Program-made: the position numbers and the translations under genes
Notes under the pieces: model-generated
Databases searched by the model: none
Told to the model about the DNA's origin: nothing
Seen by the model: the letters and a program-made list of their open reading frames with translations, nothing else
Source of the DNA: Siderastrea radians
Lineage: Eukaryota; Cnidaria; Anthozoa; Scleractinia; Rhizangiidae
Assembly: GCA_964017195.1 (NCBI GenBank)
Contig: OZ024889.1
Span: 59,090,358 to 59,154,357 of the forward strand
Direction of reading: 5' to 3'
DNA length: 64,000 bases
In this document: positions 49,801 through 61,800 of the stretch, one piece after another
Position numbering within the stretch: the first letter of the stretch is position 1
How the letters are laid out: each line of letters starts with the position of its first letter

Positions 49801-52800
49801 GACAGGATTTGGCGTACAATCAGTCCAAGGTAGGCCCAGCCATTCACTTGTTGTGCCTTCATTTGTGTCCACGTTTGCGCCTCCTTCTATGTCGTCTTTC
49901 GCTTCCAGCGCTAGCACCACGAACGTATGCTCGTCGCAGAGCGGGGCGATTCGCGATATCGCCGCCCGTTCTGTCGGTCAGCCTGCATCTTTGCTGGATC
50001 ACCCTTTTGTTGTTGGTCCTGGTTTCTCGCCCGTGCCTGCGAAGATCGTCGCACAAATCGTGGCTGGCAAGTACGTGGACCTGGGCGAGTTATTGGCGGT
50101 GAACTTGCTGCAGAAGGAGTCGGAGCCGCAGCTACTGTTTGACGGGCGCCTTGTTCTCACCTCGCAACCGAAGAAACAGCGTCGTAAGATCGAGGACATT
50201 GCTTCCTGGATGGAGGCTTTCTCCATTTTTGCCCTGATTTTGGTAACTCACTTCCCACATCGATGGAAGGATTTGTTACAGTACCAACTCCTCATCCTAC
50301 GCACGTTTCGTCACTTCTCCGGAAAAGTTTGGCTCGCGTACGACCAAGCCTTCCGTGAACATGCTGCCGCCACTCGCCTGACAGATTGGTCATGTATGAA
50401 TGTTCAACTGTTTAATTTTCACGCCGCGGGTTCATCTGTACGCGAGTCTTCACTTGCTCAATCCATCGAGCACCCGGAGCCGCTAGGATCGTCATCTTCT
50501 GCTGTGGTCTGCATTTCGTGGAACAAAGGTCGCTGCACAGCCCCGTTCGCGTCGTGCCGATATGCACATCGCTGTACGGTCTGCTCGGGCTCTCATCGCG
50601 CGACGACGTGCTCTCGCCGTCCCAGCAAGGACAGCCACGATGACCGCAAACGTCGTGACAGTTCCCCAGGATCGTCTTCTGGTGCAAAAGCCCGCCGCTC
50701 TTAAGGAACTCTTAAAATTCGCCGTTCGTAGCTACAACTCGCTCGTGCGTACGATTCGCAGTTGTTTCTGACGTTATTGCGTTGTAACCTAGCGTTGTGG
50801 CCTCGCTCGTTACTAGTTGTAACTTTAATTACCTTGTTGTTTACCGTTTCTGTTAATGCGGCATTCCGCCTTAGTCGATTTGTTATCATAATTTGGTTTC
50901 TCGGGGTTATTTTACGTGATTATTCGCGTGCATCTTATGCTTGCTATACTTCGTTAATCGGGCGGGTGCATCGAGCATTTTCGTTTGCTTGGCTCGTTTC
51001 TATGTAGCCTTTGTACCAGTCACATCTTTTATAATAAAACACATTTATTCGTTTTTTTTTTTTTTTTTTTTCTTCACCCTTTGGCCAGTGTTTCCTGTTT
51101 TCTATTCTTTGCTTTTCTCCTTAGGGGGTCCCTTTTTCCATCCTGTTTCGGTGGTGTCTCCTCTGAATGTGGCACAGTTCGCGTCGGAACTGGTCGGGCA
51201 CCCTGATCGGCAAGCAGTTTCCGTCGTTTTACAAGGCCTTCAGTACGGGTTTCGCCTGGGATTCCGACCTACTCGTAGGCTCAAAGCAGCCAAACGGAAC
51301 AAACCATCTGCCTTCCAGAACCCAAAAGTTATTGACGATTATTTGGCCCATGAGGTGTCTCGATGCAGGGTGGCAGGCCCCTTTCCTTCAAGCCCCATCC
51401 CAAACTTACAAGTAAGCAGTTTCGGGGTTATCCCTAAAAAAGGCCAACCTGGCAAATGGCGGCTTATTGTTGACTTATCCTCCCCTGGCGGCTATAGCGT
51501 AAACGATGGTATTAGTGCCGATGAGTTCTCTATGCATTACATCAAACTCGACCAGATTATCCGCATGGTGGCCAAGCACGGGCCCGGGGCCATGATGGCA
51601 AAGTTCGATGTCGAGGCTGCTTATCGTAACGTGGCAGTGCATCCCGAGGATCGGTACTTGTTAGGGATGAAGTGGCGGGGCCAATTTTTCGTTGACCTAG
51701 CCCTTCCTTTCGGGCTTCGCTCGGCTCCATACATTTTTAACTCGATAGCGGATATGGTGGAATGGATCATTATCAATAGGTACAACGTGGCCGATCTTAT
51801 GCACTATCTGGATGATTTTCTCACAGCAGGTCCAGCACGTTCGAACCAGTGCGCCAATAATCTGCAAACTGCCTTGGCCGTTTGTAGGTCACTTGGCCTT
51901 CCCCTTCACCCGGGCAAGTGTGTTGGCCCGTTAACCTGTTTGACTGTGTTGGGAATTGAACTTGACTCAACGCAACAAGTGGCCCGCCTTCCAGCTGACA
52001 AATTGGTTGCACTTAAGGAGTTGATTCAATTGTGGCGGAACAAGCGGTGGTGTACCAGACGCCAACTCGAGTCGCTAATCGGCCACCTTCACCACGCAGC
52101 GAAAGTTGTGTGGCCTGGACGTACGTTTCTTCGCCGCATGATTGACCTCCTCTGTTGCTTTCGCACGCGTGATCATCCTATTCGTCTCAACCTGGAATTC
52201 CACAAGGATATTCAGTGGTGGTCTGACTTTCTCACCTCATGGCATGGGGTGAGCTTTTGGCTTTTCCCGGGTATGTTCGCATCGACGGATGTGGAGGTTA
52301 CGTCAGATGCTGCCGGCTCCTTGGGATTTGGTGCATATTTCAAAAATGAATGGTTCAGCGGGGCGTGGGGCCCCTCCCAGTGCGATCAATCAATCGCTTA
52401 TAAAGAGCTATTCCCTGTTGTGGTTGCCTCGCACGTTTGGGGTCCACAATGGCACCGATGCCATGTCCTGTTCCGCTCGGACAACGAGGCAGTGGTGCAC
52501 ATTCTTACGTCCAGGACGTCGAAAATCCCGTGCATTATGCAGCTTCTGCGCCATTTACTGTCGGCGGCAGCTCGATATAATTTTACCTTTACAGCTGTAC
52601 ATTTGCCTGGCATTCATAACTCGATTGCTGATGCTCTCTCTCGTTTCCATTGGCAGGAGTTTCGGCGTCTGGCGCCCAAGGCTTTACCACACCCTGCTCC
52701 AATTCCTCAACAGCTATGGGACCTTTTGATATCTCCACCCTAGAGGCTCAGTGCCACAACCTCCTGGTACATGGGTTGGCATCCTCGACACGGAATTCGT

Positions 52801-55800
52801 ATGCATCAGGTCAGAGAAAGTTTCACAACTTTTGCATCCAGCTCGGTAAAATTCATCCCTCAGGTTCCCCTTGCCCGGTGGATGAATGGACGCTATGCCT
52901 TTTCACAACATTCTTGGCCAATACAGTGCAATACTCCACCATTAAGGTGTATCTTTCTGCAGTGCGTTCGCTGCACATCGATCAGGGTTTTCCGGATCCT
53001 CTCGTCAATTGCCTAAGGTTGCAGCGGGTGCTTCGAGGCGTCAAGCGAACCCAGGGTGATGCTTCTTCTCAACGGCTACCTATTACAGACGATGTCATGG
53101 TGGTTATTTTCAAAGCGCTGGATCTCAATATTCCGGATCATTGCTTGTTTTGGGCAGCCTGTTGCCTAGCGTATTTTGGCTTTCTTCGCTCTGCGGAGTT
53201 CACCGTCCCCAATTTGGCCAGTTTCTCGCCATCCATCCATCTTGGGGTGGCCGATATCTCTGTGGACTCTTCTTCTTCGCCCTCGTGCCTTCGCGTTAGG
53301 ATTAAGGCATCAAAAACAGACCCGTTTAGGAAAGGGTGTTTTGTGCACATAGGCAGAGGCACGTATCCACTGTGCGCGCTCCAAGCTTTGTTGTCGTATT
53401 TGACTATAAGGGGCAATGGACCAGGCCCCTTATTTCTGCTCCAGGACGGTCGCCCATTATCGCGAGCCCTCCTGACAGATTGGTTACGTCGCATTTTGTC
53501 TTCGGCTGGTATCCCTGGCAACTTCTCTAGCCACAGTTTCCGTATTGGCGCAGCAACAGTAGCAGCCCGTAACGGCATCCCGGATCATCAAATTCAGGCG
53601 TTGGGACGGTGGACCAGCTCTGCTTATTTGTCTTACATTCGGACTCCGGCAGAGACTTTATCGAAACTCTCGAAGCAGTTGACTGCAGGTGTTACATCTT
53701 GATTGTCACTTAACCCACCAGACTGTTGTCCAGTCATTTATGCGTCTGGGGACCGGTTGGGAGCTGGGGTCTCTATTTTTGTGCGGGTGCGTGGCCAGCG
53801 CACTTTGACTGATGTTATTCGGGAGGCACTGCGCCTTTTTGGGTTGCTGTCAACAATACGCCTTGGGTGGTAATTAGTGGCTCTGCTCTCTTCATGGGGC
53901 GCCAGTTTTAGAGTCCAGACCGTTACAGTGGGATTGTGGTACTGTCCTGTTGTGGCTGGCTGCAGGTTTGCGCGTCATCTGTTGGTATGTATGCTTCCTT
54001 ATTTCTGTTTTCACTGGCCGGCGTTGGGTTGGTGCTTGGAAAGTCTGTTGGGGGGTCTCGGTCCCTCTCCCACCCTGCTCGCGGGCCCGTCGCTCCTCAA
54101 GCACCATGCTTGGAGGGCGAGGTCTGGTGGTTGCCGCTCACAGGGTTGTCATGGTTACCCTACGCGCTCGGCTCTTGTGCTCAAGGCTCCACTATCTTTC
54201 CAGGCACCTTCCCCAAGCTCATCTATTGTTGATGAGTTTAATTTGATGTAGTTTTACTTTTGTTCAGTTTTTCTGCAAATCCAGATCTTTGTCACACATC
54301 TGGTAACTCTCACTGGCTACCATGTGACTTAATCCATTTTTTTTAATTCATGGGGAGGCCAAGAATAAGGCAAGAAACCAACAAATCACATGATAAAATT
54401 GGCGGGAAAGTACTACTGTTACACCTTATTTTAAATTTTGTTTGTTTGTTTGTTTGTTTGTTTTTTGGTTGTTTCTTTAATCGCTTTCTCTTGAAATCTT
54501 CTTTCTCTTTTTTTTTTTCATTTATTTTGTGATAATTTGCCCTGTTCCGGGATGTTCCGGAGTGTTCCGAAATGTTCCGGGATGTTCCGGAATGTTCCAT
54601 GTTCCGGGTTTTGTTGACGCCATTAGCGAGTCGATGGTCCGTCGCTGGAGACGTGACCAAGGAGTCCTATTCAACAGCGAGCTGAAGATGTCTGCCAGAT
54701 GAAAGACGATGGGCCGCTACATCCCAAAATATCCTGAGCTCGATCAACAGTTGTTCGAGTGGTTTACAGAGCAAAGAAGTCAAGGTGAGAATTCATTTGT
54801 CATGTCCATATTTTTTTTTGGATGAAACCAAAATGAAATGAATTTGTCACGCAACTTTTTGACTGCGAGCGTTGTTTGCATAGTATCACATTTCAACTCA
54901 CTCGTGGGAACCAATACTTCTGATTGGTTGCAATCTTGCGGAGTCAAAACAATGCTGTCAAAACAAAGTTTTCATTCGGCTCGCTCAGTTTTACATATTT
55001 TCCACAGTGAATTAAATGTTATTGCTTTTGTCGCTTTAGGTATTGCCGTGAGCGGATTAATGTTACATCTGAAAGCGAAGGAACTAGCAAATGATCCAAG
55101 GTCTCCCTCGGATGGCATCAAAACTGGAAGTGGCGCCATTCCGTAAGCCTCCGAATGAAGACAACTCTGGCTCAACGCCTGAAAGATCCTGCAGTTTCAC
55201 CGCTTTGTGATAGCAGCCAAACAGCGAATGCAGTATCCACTCGCGAAAATCTTCAACATGGATGAGACCCCGATGCGGTTTGAGCTACCTTCATCGCGAA
55301 CCCTTGAGTCAATGACCAAACTTCAGTATAGACATTTGCTTGGCTTATACGTGAATAAATGCCAATTTCCTAATGTTGGAGAAAGTTTTGTTTAGTAAAA
55401 ACTCTCGGCTATAAGCCGAACTCCCTTCTCTGGCCTAAATTTTACCTAAACTTGGCTTGACTTTGTGTAAAAATCGCTCGGCTTATAGGCGAATAAATAC
55501 GGTATTTCAGTGGTACCACCCTGAATAATCGCGGTTTGATTGCAATGCCCTTTTGAGATAAGGTAAGTACTAGAGGGGCGGTGAATGGTCTTACCAAAAA
55601 TTAGGGTCTTGCAAAATTTCAGCTGACTTGTATGCATCTCACAGTCTCATTTTTTGAGCAATTCTAGTGCGTCTCGGAGTCTCAAATTTTTGGCAAAACA
55701 GTCTCGGAGACTTACTTTTTTTTTACCTAGCCGATTCAGGATCTCAATCTTTTTGCAAAGCCAGAGCCTTGACTTTTAGAACACTACAAAATGAATCTTA

Positions 55801-58800
55801 AAGTTCTGATGAGCTTAGGTAAGATCTTCATTTGCCAAAAACTGATGTAAAAGTCTCGGGGTTCAAATTGCCATGTCCTAGAAAGTTTTGGGCTTGCATT
55901 AAGAAAACTCTAAAAGCTCAGTCTCGCAATTTAAAAATTAAAGGGTCTTGGGCTCGCACAAGAAAATGACTGTCTCGTCATCGTAAAGACTCAAATTTAC
56001 CATTCGCCACCCCGCTATTACAATGAGGTACCCATCACAGCTTACCGGTGCAATCCCAAAGGCATCATAGTGTGTAACAATAGCAATGGTTGGAAGCTGT
56101 TCATCAATTCCCATCCCAGGTAACTTCCCCTAGAAAGATATGCACACAAGAAAGCACGATTTAGGGTACACAAACATCCATTGAATAAGGCATCCATAAA
56201 CGATGCAAATGGCATGGCGTTGAAACCACAACACAAGCTAAAAGAAATATTATAACAGGCAACAAGACTGCTGCCGTGAAGTTGTGACAATAGCAGAAAT
56301 AAGTGAGATCACTAGACAAATTTCTGATGGAACATGATAAGTGCGCAAAATATTGACATGATATCAGACATGCATATGTTGTGGTTCAATTTTATCCTTG
56401 GTCCAATGTTTATTTTTCTTTGTTTTTGTGTATGGTAATGTATGATAATAAGTATAAAACAAAGGAAAATAAAAATTGAACCAAGGATAAAATTGAACCA
56501 CAACATGTACATACAATGTACATCCCCAACAGGTCCTTATAAATATAATATGAAAAAACAAAACTCTTAGATCTGACCAATTTCTAAAATGCTTTATTTA
56601 ATACATAGTTTGAGCAAATGCAGCCTCACTTGAGATAACTAATTTCAGTTTCAGATCTTCCTTATACCATCCTAAAGTTAAGTACAGAAAATAACTCAAA
56701 TGTTACAAAGTTCTCTTCCACTCTTGGCAACAAACATGCACAAGAATGGCTTTTGACAAAGCTGTTGATCTCCTTTCTCCTCTCCACTCAGGTGAGGTAC
56801 CATGAAACCAAACTGACTGCAATTCATGGAGAAAGGGATTGGTTTGGTAAAGAAAGTCTTCATGAGGCTACAGACAGTTCACAACTGCAGGAACACAACT
56901 CAGTTTCTGTAGCAGGAGGATAAGAGCCCATAAGACAAAACTACTAGTTTCAGGCTATTACGTGGAAATAACAGAGATACCTTAGAGGTGAATAATTTGC
57001 AATCATCTTCAGATCAGAAAATTTAAACATTCTTACGCTGCGTATACAGATAAAAGAATCCCACAGAAATGATACTTTGCAAGCTAAGAGAAAGAGGGTC
57101 TTATTTGGGTGCAGCTCACATGTGCATGTCTATATTTTTATTATCTGGGTGCAGGTAAAACCTAGGTAAATGTGATAGTTGTTTGACGATAAAAATAGCG
57201 ATAAAAAAGAATGATGTTTCTCTCTGAGGTCATTTTCAAGTTAAAAGAAGGCGATTGAAATTAGCACATCACTTGCCAAATATGGTTGCGATTCGAAAAC
57301 CTTGAAAATGTTTTCTAACATATGATGGTTGGGAACTTTCCACAGCAACAGTACAGTATTTCAGAGTCTGTCCCCTTCAGCGAGAGGATATATGCTAATT
57401 TCAATACGCTAATTTCAATCGTTATCTTTTAACTTGAAACTGATCCCAGAGAGGTCGAAACGTCGTTCTATTCTATCCCTAGTTTTTATCGTCACATGCC
57501 TATCAAACAAACTTCTTTTAAAAAATGTGGTAGTTTCTATCAAAATGAATACACTTACCTGCAAACTTGTAACGGCCGTGTCTTTAATCTGTTTGGCTTC
57601 TCCTACATTCACAACTATCTGATAGCCACTAGTTGATGCAACTCCAAGCAATGCTAAAAATAAACAGTCAAAAAATTAACAAACTGTAGGATCAAAGTAA
57701 AACATAGAATGATATATGTATAGCACCTAAAATGGATCGATAAACAAATTCGTGAGGGTGAGGAGGACAAAAAATTATTAGAATAAATGCCCCAGATCTG
57801 CCCAGGCCCCCCCTTTCCCTGCAACATAACAGTGATAAGCTGCAGTGTAGGTACATTAGTTATTCAATACTCAGATGTTGGTCAATTTTGTCCTTTGCCT
57901 CTGGCTTAAGGGGGCAGACTCTTAACCAATGTACTCGTGCTATGGAAAGTTCCCAACCATATTTGGCAGGTCACGTGACCCAAACAGAAAAAAAAACCTA
58001 TAATACAAAATAATGGCGCACAGTTATAGTTATTAAAAACAGTGCCAGTATTTAACAATCATCACTATGCAAAACACCATGCATCGATTTCTTAAAATTT
58101 GCATTATTATAGAAGAAAATGATGTTATAGGTATGTATACATGCATTTATACTTTTTCTACTGTAGTTTTTCTTTTCTTCATGCAAACAGTAAGTGCGTA
58201 TGTCAGATTATAAAGAAGGATGAATTAACTCTGATTCATGAAAAAAATAAGAACTCAACCTCCTTTCCTCTAAGTTTTAGGGATTTTTCGTTCTAATGGG
58301 TGGTTGGGGACTGGCACTAGCTATGCACACACAATTTTAATTTTTAAAATTTGCAGATGTTCATTCTCATACATTTCACCAATCTAGTGGCACAGAATGC
58401 TGCTAAACAGCGAATAAACAAAATACCACGGTGACCCTCCAGTCACCCACAAACTTTCCTACGCAACAATGCCAGATGTGTAGTTAGAGGTCTCCCCGCT
58501 AGAGAGGTAAAGAGTAAACCTCTTCTTTGGTACACACATCCCTCTAGTACACATGCAAGTATGTTCTGTATATTCTGAATACTGGATAACAGCACTTTGC
58601 AATCTTAGACAGAGTCCCAAGGCTCCTCGATTAATCCCTGATGTTCAAAGGAGATCAGGGATTAACGGTTCATTCATGTACCTTCAAAAGCAGAGCCGGC
58701 TTGATCACTAGTAACAGCTGTTTCAATATCTTTATAAATCTCTGTGAGCTCTTTGTCTTCATATGCAAAATATACAGCAACTGGTACCTCCACCATTAGC

Positions 58801-61800
58801 AGATCTCTCTCCAGTTGCTGCCACTCCTGACAAAAAACAGTAGCATCAATATTGACTTGGAATAAACCACTAACCAATTTAACTATAAATCTAAAATGTA
58901 AAGGGCTTAAGCAAGGGTAGTGTGGTCATTCATGCAAGAGTAGTCCTTAAAAAACAAGGAGTTGTGGATACTATGGGTGCGTTCTTTTGGGACTATTCCG
59001 GAATAGGAATACTCGGAATAGACGGTATTTGTGTTCTTTTGGGAGCTATTCCGTTTTCGGAATGAACGGAATATCATTCCGTTCATTCTGCTCCCGATAG
59101 CAGAATGAACAGAATGAAAGGAATACGGTTTACTCGGAATAGACAGAATACGCGTTCTTTTGGGAAATTTTCGGCGGGAAATCCGACGCGGCCGCCCGCG
59201 CGTGTGCAGACATAGTGGTTCTCAGGTCACCTCCGCCATGGGTATTCCGTTTCCAGAATTGGCGTTCTTTTCGAAATTGAAATTCCGTGTATTCTGTTAT
59301 TCCTAAACCGGAATAAGAATAGCCAGAATAGTCCCAAAAGAATGCACCCTATGTACAATGTAATGCTACTTAAACTGGTGGTTTAAGCTCACTGATCTCT
59401 GAATAATGCACGGTTAAACCCATTTATCTTTTTGGATTCCGACAGCCCTTGCTGAGGTCTGCTTTTCTCGCATAGTCACATAACCGCGCAAAAATATCGT
59501 TATATTAGAATGTAACGTCCTTAAGAAATCCGAGTTTCTTGGATCATTCCAAGTTGTGCAGAACGTGCGCACAGTAACAAAAGGAGGCACTGTCCTTAAA
59601 GGAACTATGTCACGGCGTTTCATTCATTTTTCTGATCTGAAAAAATTATTTTCTTATTAAAAGAAACCTCAAAATAATAGTTTCCTAAGGTAGAAAAACA
59701 CCAAAGAAGTAATAATAAACCAAAACAAAACGAGGATGGTCACGACTGAGGGAGATTAAGACGGATTACGAATGACAAACTTGAAAAAACTTGCCAGCTT
59801 TTTCAAGATGCGTTATCCGTGACATAGCTCCTTTAATTTACAAAGGGCTTGGAAATTCAAAATGTTTCACTACCAAAAATAACTCTCTTTGGTTTAATCC
59901 AAAAAAGACCATTGTTAATTACCCCTTAAATTACCATCAATGCAATGTCAAGCAGAGCAAAATTTTTAAAATGTTGCAAAGTTCTCTTCCACTCTTGGCA
60001 ACAAACATGCACAAGAATGGCTTTTGACAAAGCTGTTGATCTCCTTTCTCTTCTCGGCTCAGGTGAGGTATGGTGAAACCAAACTGAGTGCAATTCATGG
60101 AGAAAGGGATTGGGTAACAAAGCAAATTTTTCCTTATTAAAATTACAAGCAGCACTTTCAGTTGGTAAAGGGTTAATCTTTGCTGTATTTACCTCCTTCT
60201 GTTCAAGAGAAGCTACAGATGTGTTTTTGGGGAGCAGAATCAGCATTGCCCCTGCTCCCAAGGTTTGTACAGCTTCTTTGAATCTCTCAACAGTGAGATC
60301 TGATAATCTGGTCACTACACAACGCCGCGTGAGCATGTCTGATGTCAGGGGACGTGCCTCCATGTTTACCAGTGAGCTACGAGAACCTGAAACGAAATAG
60401 ATTGTTTTAATTTTTTTGTTTACTTCCTCAGGTAACATATTAAAGAATTAAAATCACAAGAAGGACAAGACGAGGGGGTCTGAAATTTCTGTTTCCTACA
60501 CTCTGCACTAAAACTTTCTGTTCTTTCCTTTGCAGACCCCAATCTCATTCCCTTTGCTATCAAGTTGTTAAGCAATGTGCAGTTTTTCCTAGTTTCCCAA
60601 TGTTTACTAGCTCCCTACAATGTCCTCTCTACACCTTCCCATCCTTCTCCCCCACAATAAAAGAAACTACAAAAATCTATATGGGGAAACGGGATACTCA
60701 ATGCTGTAAACTGAATTTTGACCATCACACAATTCAGAAAGGTCAACACAATCCTTCTATCTCCATTAAAGGCCTATTTACACCCTACGATTTGTTGGTC
60801 TGATATGTTGGCCCAATATTATTAGAGCATGAATCTTAACCGTGTTTACACGTACGATTTGTTGGCTCCTGCTTGACATGATTTGTTGGCCCCACAGTAT
60901 CGAAGCATGATTCGTACGTGTATTTTAACATCCAATTCTATGAATTTTGATTGACATAACGGCATCTTTGAGAACGTAGACCTGACTGGCAAAAATCTGA
61001 GATTTTCTGAATCGAGCCGACTTTCATTTTCACGAATCGGGTGACAAAATACACGTGTCTGTTGGGCAGACAAATTGGGTCGACATATTGTATCATGTAA
61101 ACCAGCCTTATGTCTTTGTGAAATCTTCAGGTACAGGAAGTAGGAATATAGATGCCCCGTTCCCCCGCCCCCACACAGAATGAGGAACTACTGAAATGTG
61201 TGTGGGGAAGCAGGAACAGAAATGGCAATGATTGGTCAGGTTTCTAAAACAAAACACAAAACGGTGGCATGGTTACATGTAGGATGGTGGCATGGACAAA
61301 AATTGATGCAATGGAGCAGGGTCAGAAAAGCCTATTAATTGTTTAAATCTACAACAACTTCCAGTAAAAGTTGTGCTGAAACTGAATACACTGCTTGCAA
61401 AACTAAGCAGTATATAGGGAGTCAGTCGCATAACAAACTAGTTAATGTTAAAGCTTAACCTCTTCTTTCAGATTCTCTCATCCATACTGGGCGAATACAT
61501 GTATATTGGCCCTCGCTCAATCAGTATCTAATTACTGTCACGACCTCGGTGCGGCCTTCCAACACAACAAGCTTAAGTTTTCCAACAAAAAATGGCACTT
61601 AAAACAGCTAGTTGAGTTTTATACAAAATTTCAAGTCACTGAAAATATAGTAGTAACACAAGCTTCGCTCCAGAAGCATCAATTGAAATTTTACCAAACC
61701 AAGGTCGAACATCTGGATAGAAATGCTGGCAAGGAGATGTTTCAAAATCGCATCTTTTAATGATTTATTAACTACTCTATTCATTAATTAGAACAGCCCC

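Larger units (their letters stand above)
49240..54240 (+). mobile_element. Ngaro-like YR retrotransposon (inner layer), nearly intact
   Basis: Three plus-strand frames in order, gag-like (49412-50704), RT-RNase H (to 52743) and tyrosine recombinase (52716-53702), with no internal stops. There is no methyltransferase-like domain after RNase H, unlike DIRS1, so Ngaro-like is the best fit. Base composition rises in GC sharply near 49240 and falls near 54240, which I used for the limits. Split direct repeats expected for Ngaro were not found by eye in the two flanks. Confidence 0.8.
48315..54620. mobile_element. TIR element inserted in the pogo transposase (middle layer)
   Basis: About 110-bp TIRs are built of GGAACATCCCGGAACATTCC-type repeats next to GGGCAAATTATCACAAAATA. 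They lie at 48315-48420 and, inverted, about 54515-54620. An exact 10-bp duplication CATTAGCGAG flanks it (48305-48314, 54621-54630), and removing one copy with the element restores the transposase frame [14 protein letters not shown]. Long TIRs plus a 10-bp duplication suggest a MULE-like element. Its AT-rich flanks have no transposase. Its core is the GC-richer YR retrotransposon. Confidence 0.8.
47995..55502 (+). mobile_element. pogo/Tigger-like DNA transposon (outer layer)
   Basis: Ends CTGTATTTATTCGCCTATAA (47995) and, inverted, CCGTATTTATTCGCCTATAA (ending 55502) are flanked by TA (47993-47994, 55503-55504). The inner motif GGCTATAAGCCGAG recurs near both ends. It encoded a CENP-B/Jerky-type transposase on the plus strand, split at ISE|SMVRRW by the 48315-54620 insertion. 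The transposase continues to the start of the DDE domain (NMDETPM) and then stops, so the element is defective. It lies in nicalin intron 5. Confidence 0.85.

Noticed and set aside
49614..50226. Minus-strand frames opposite gag
   Set aside because: They are mirror frames of a GC-rich coding region and have no domain.
54838..55146. Independent host gene at the right end of the nest
   Set aside because: The frame contains transposase-like [16 protein letters not shown] and belongs to the pogo remnant.
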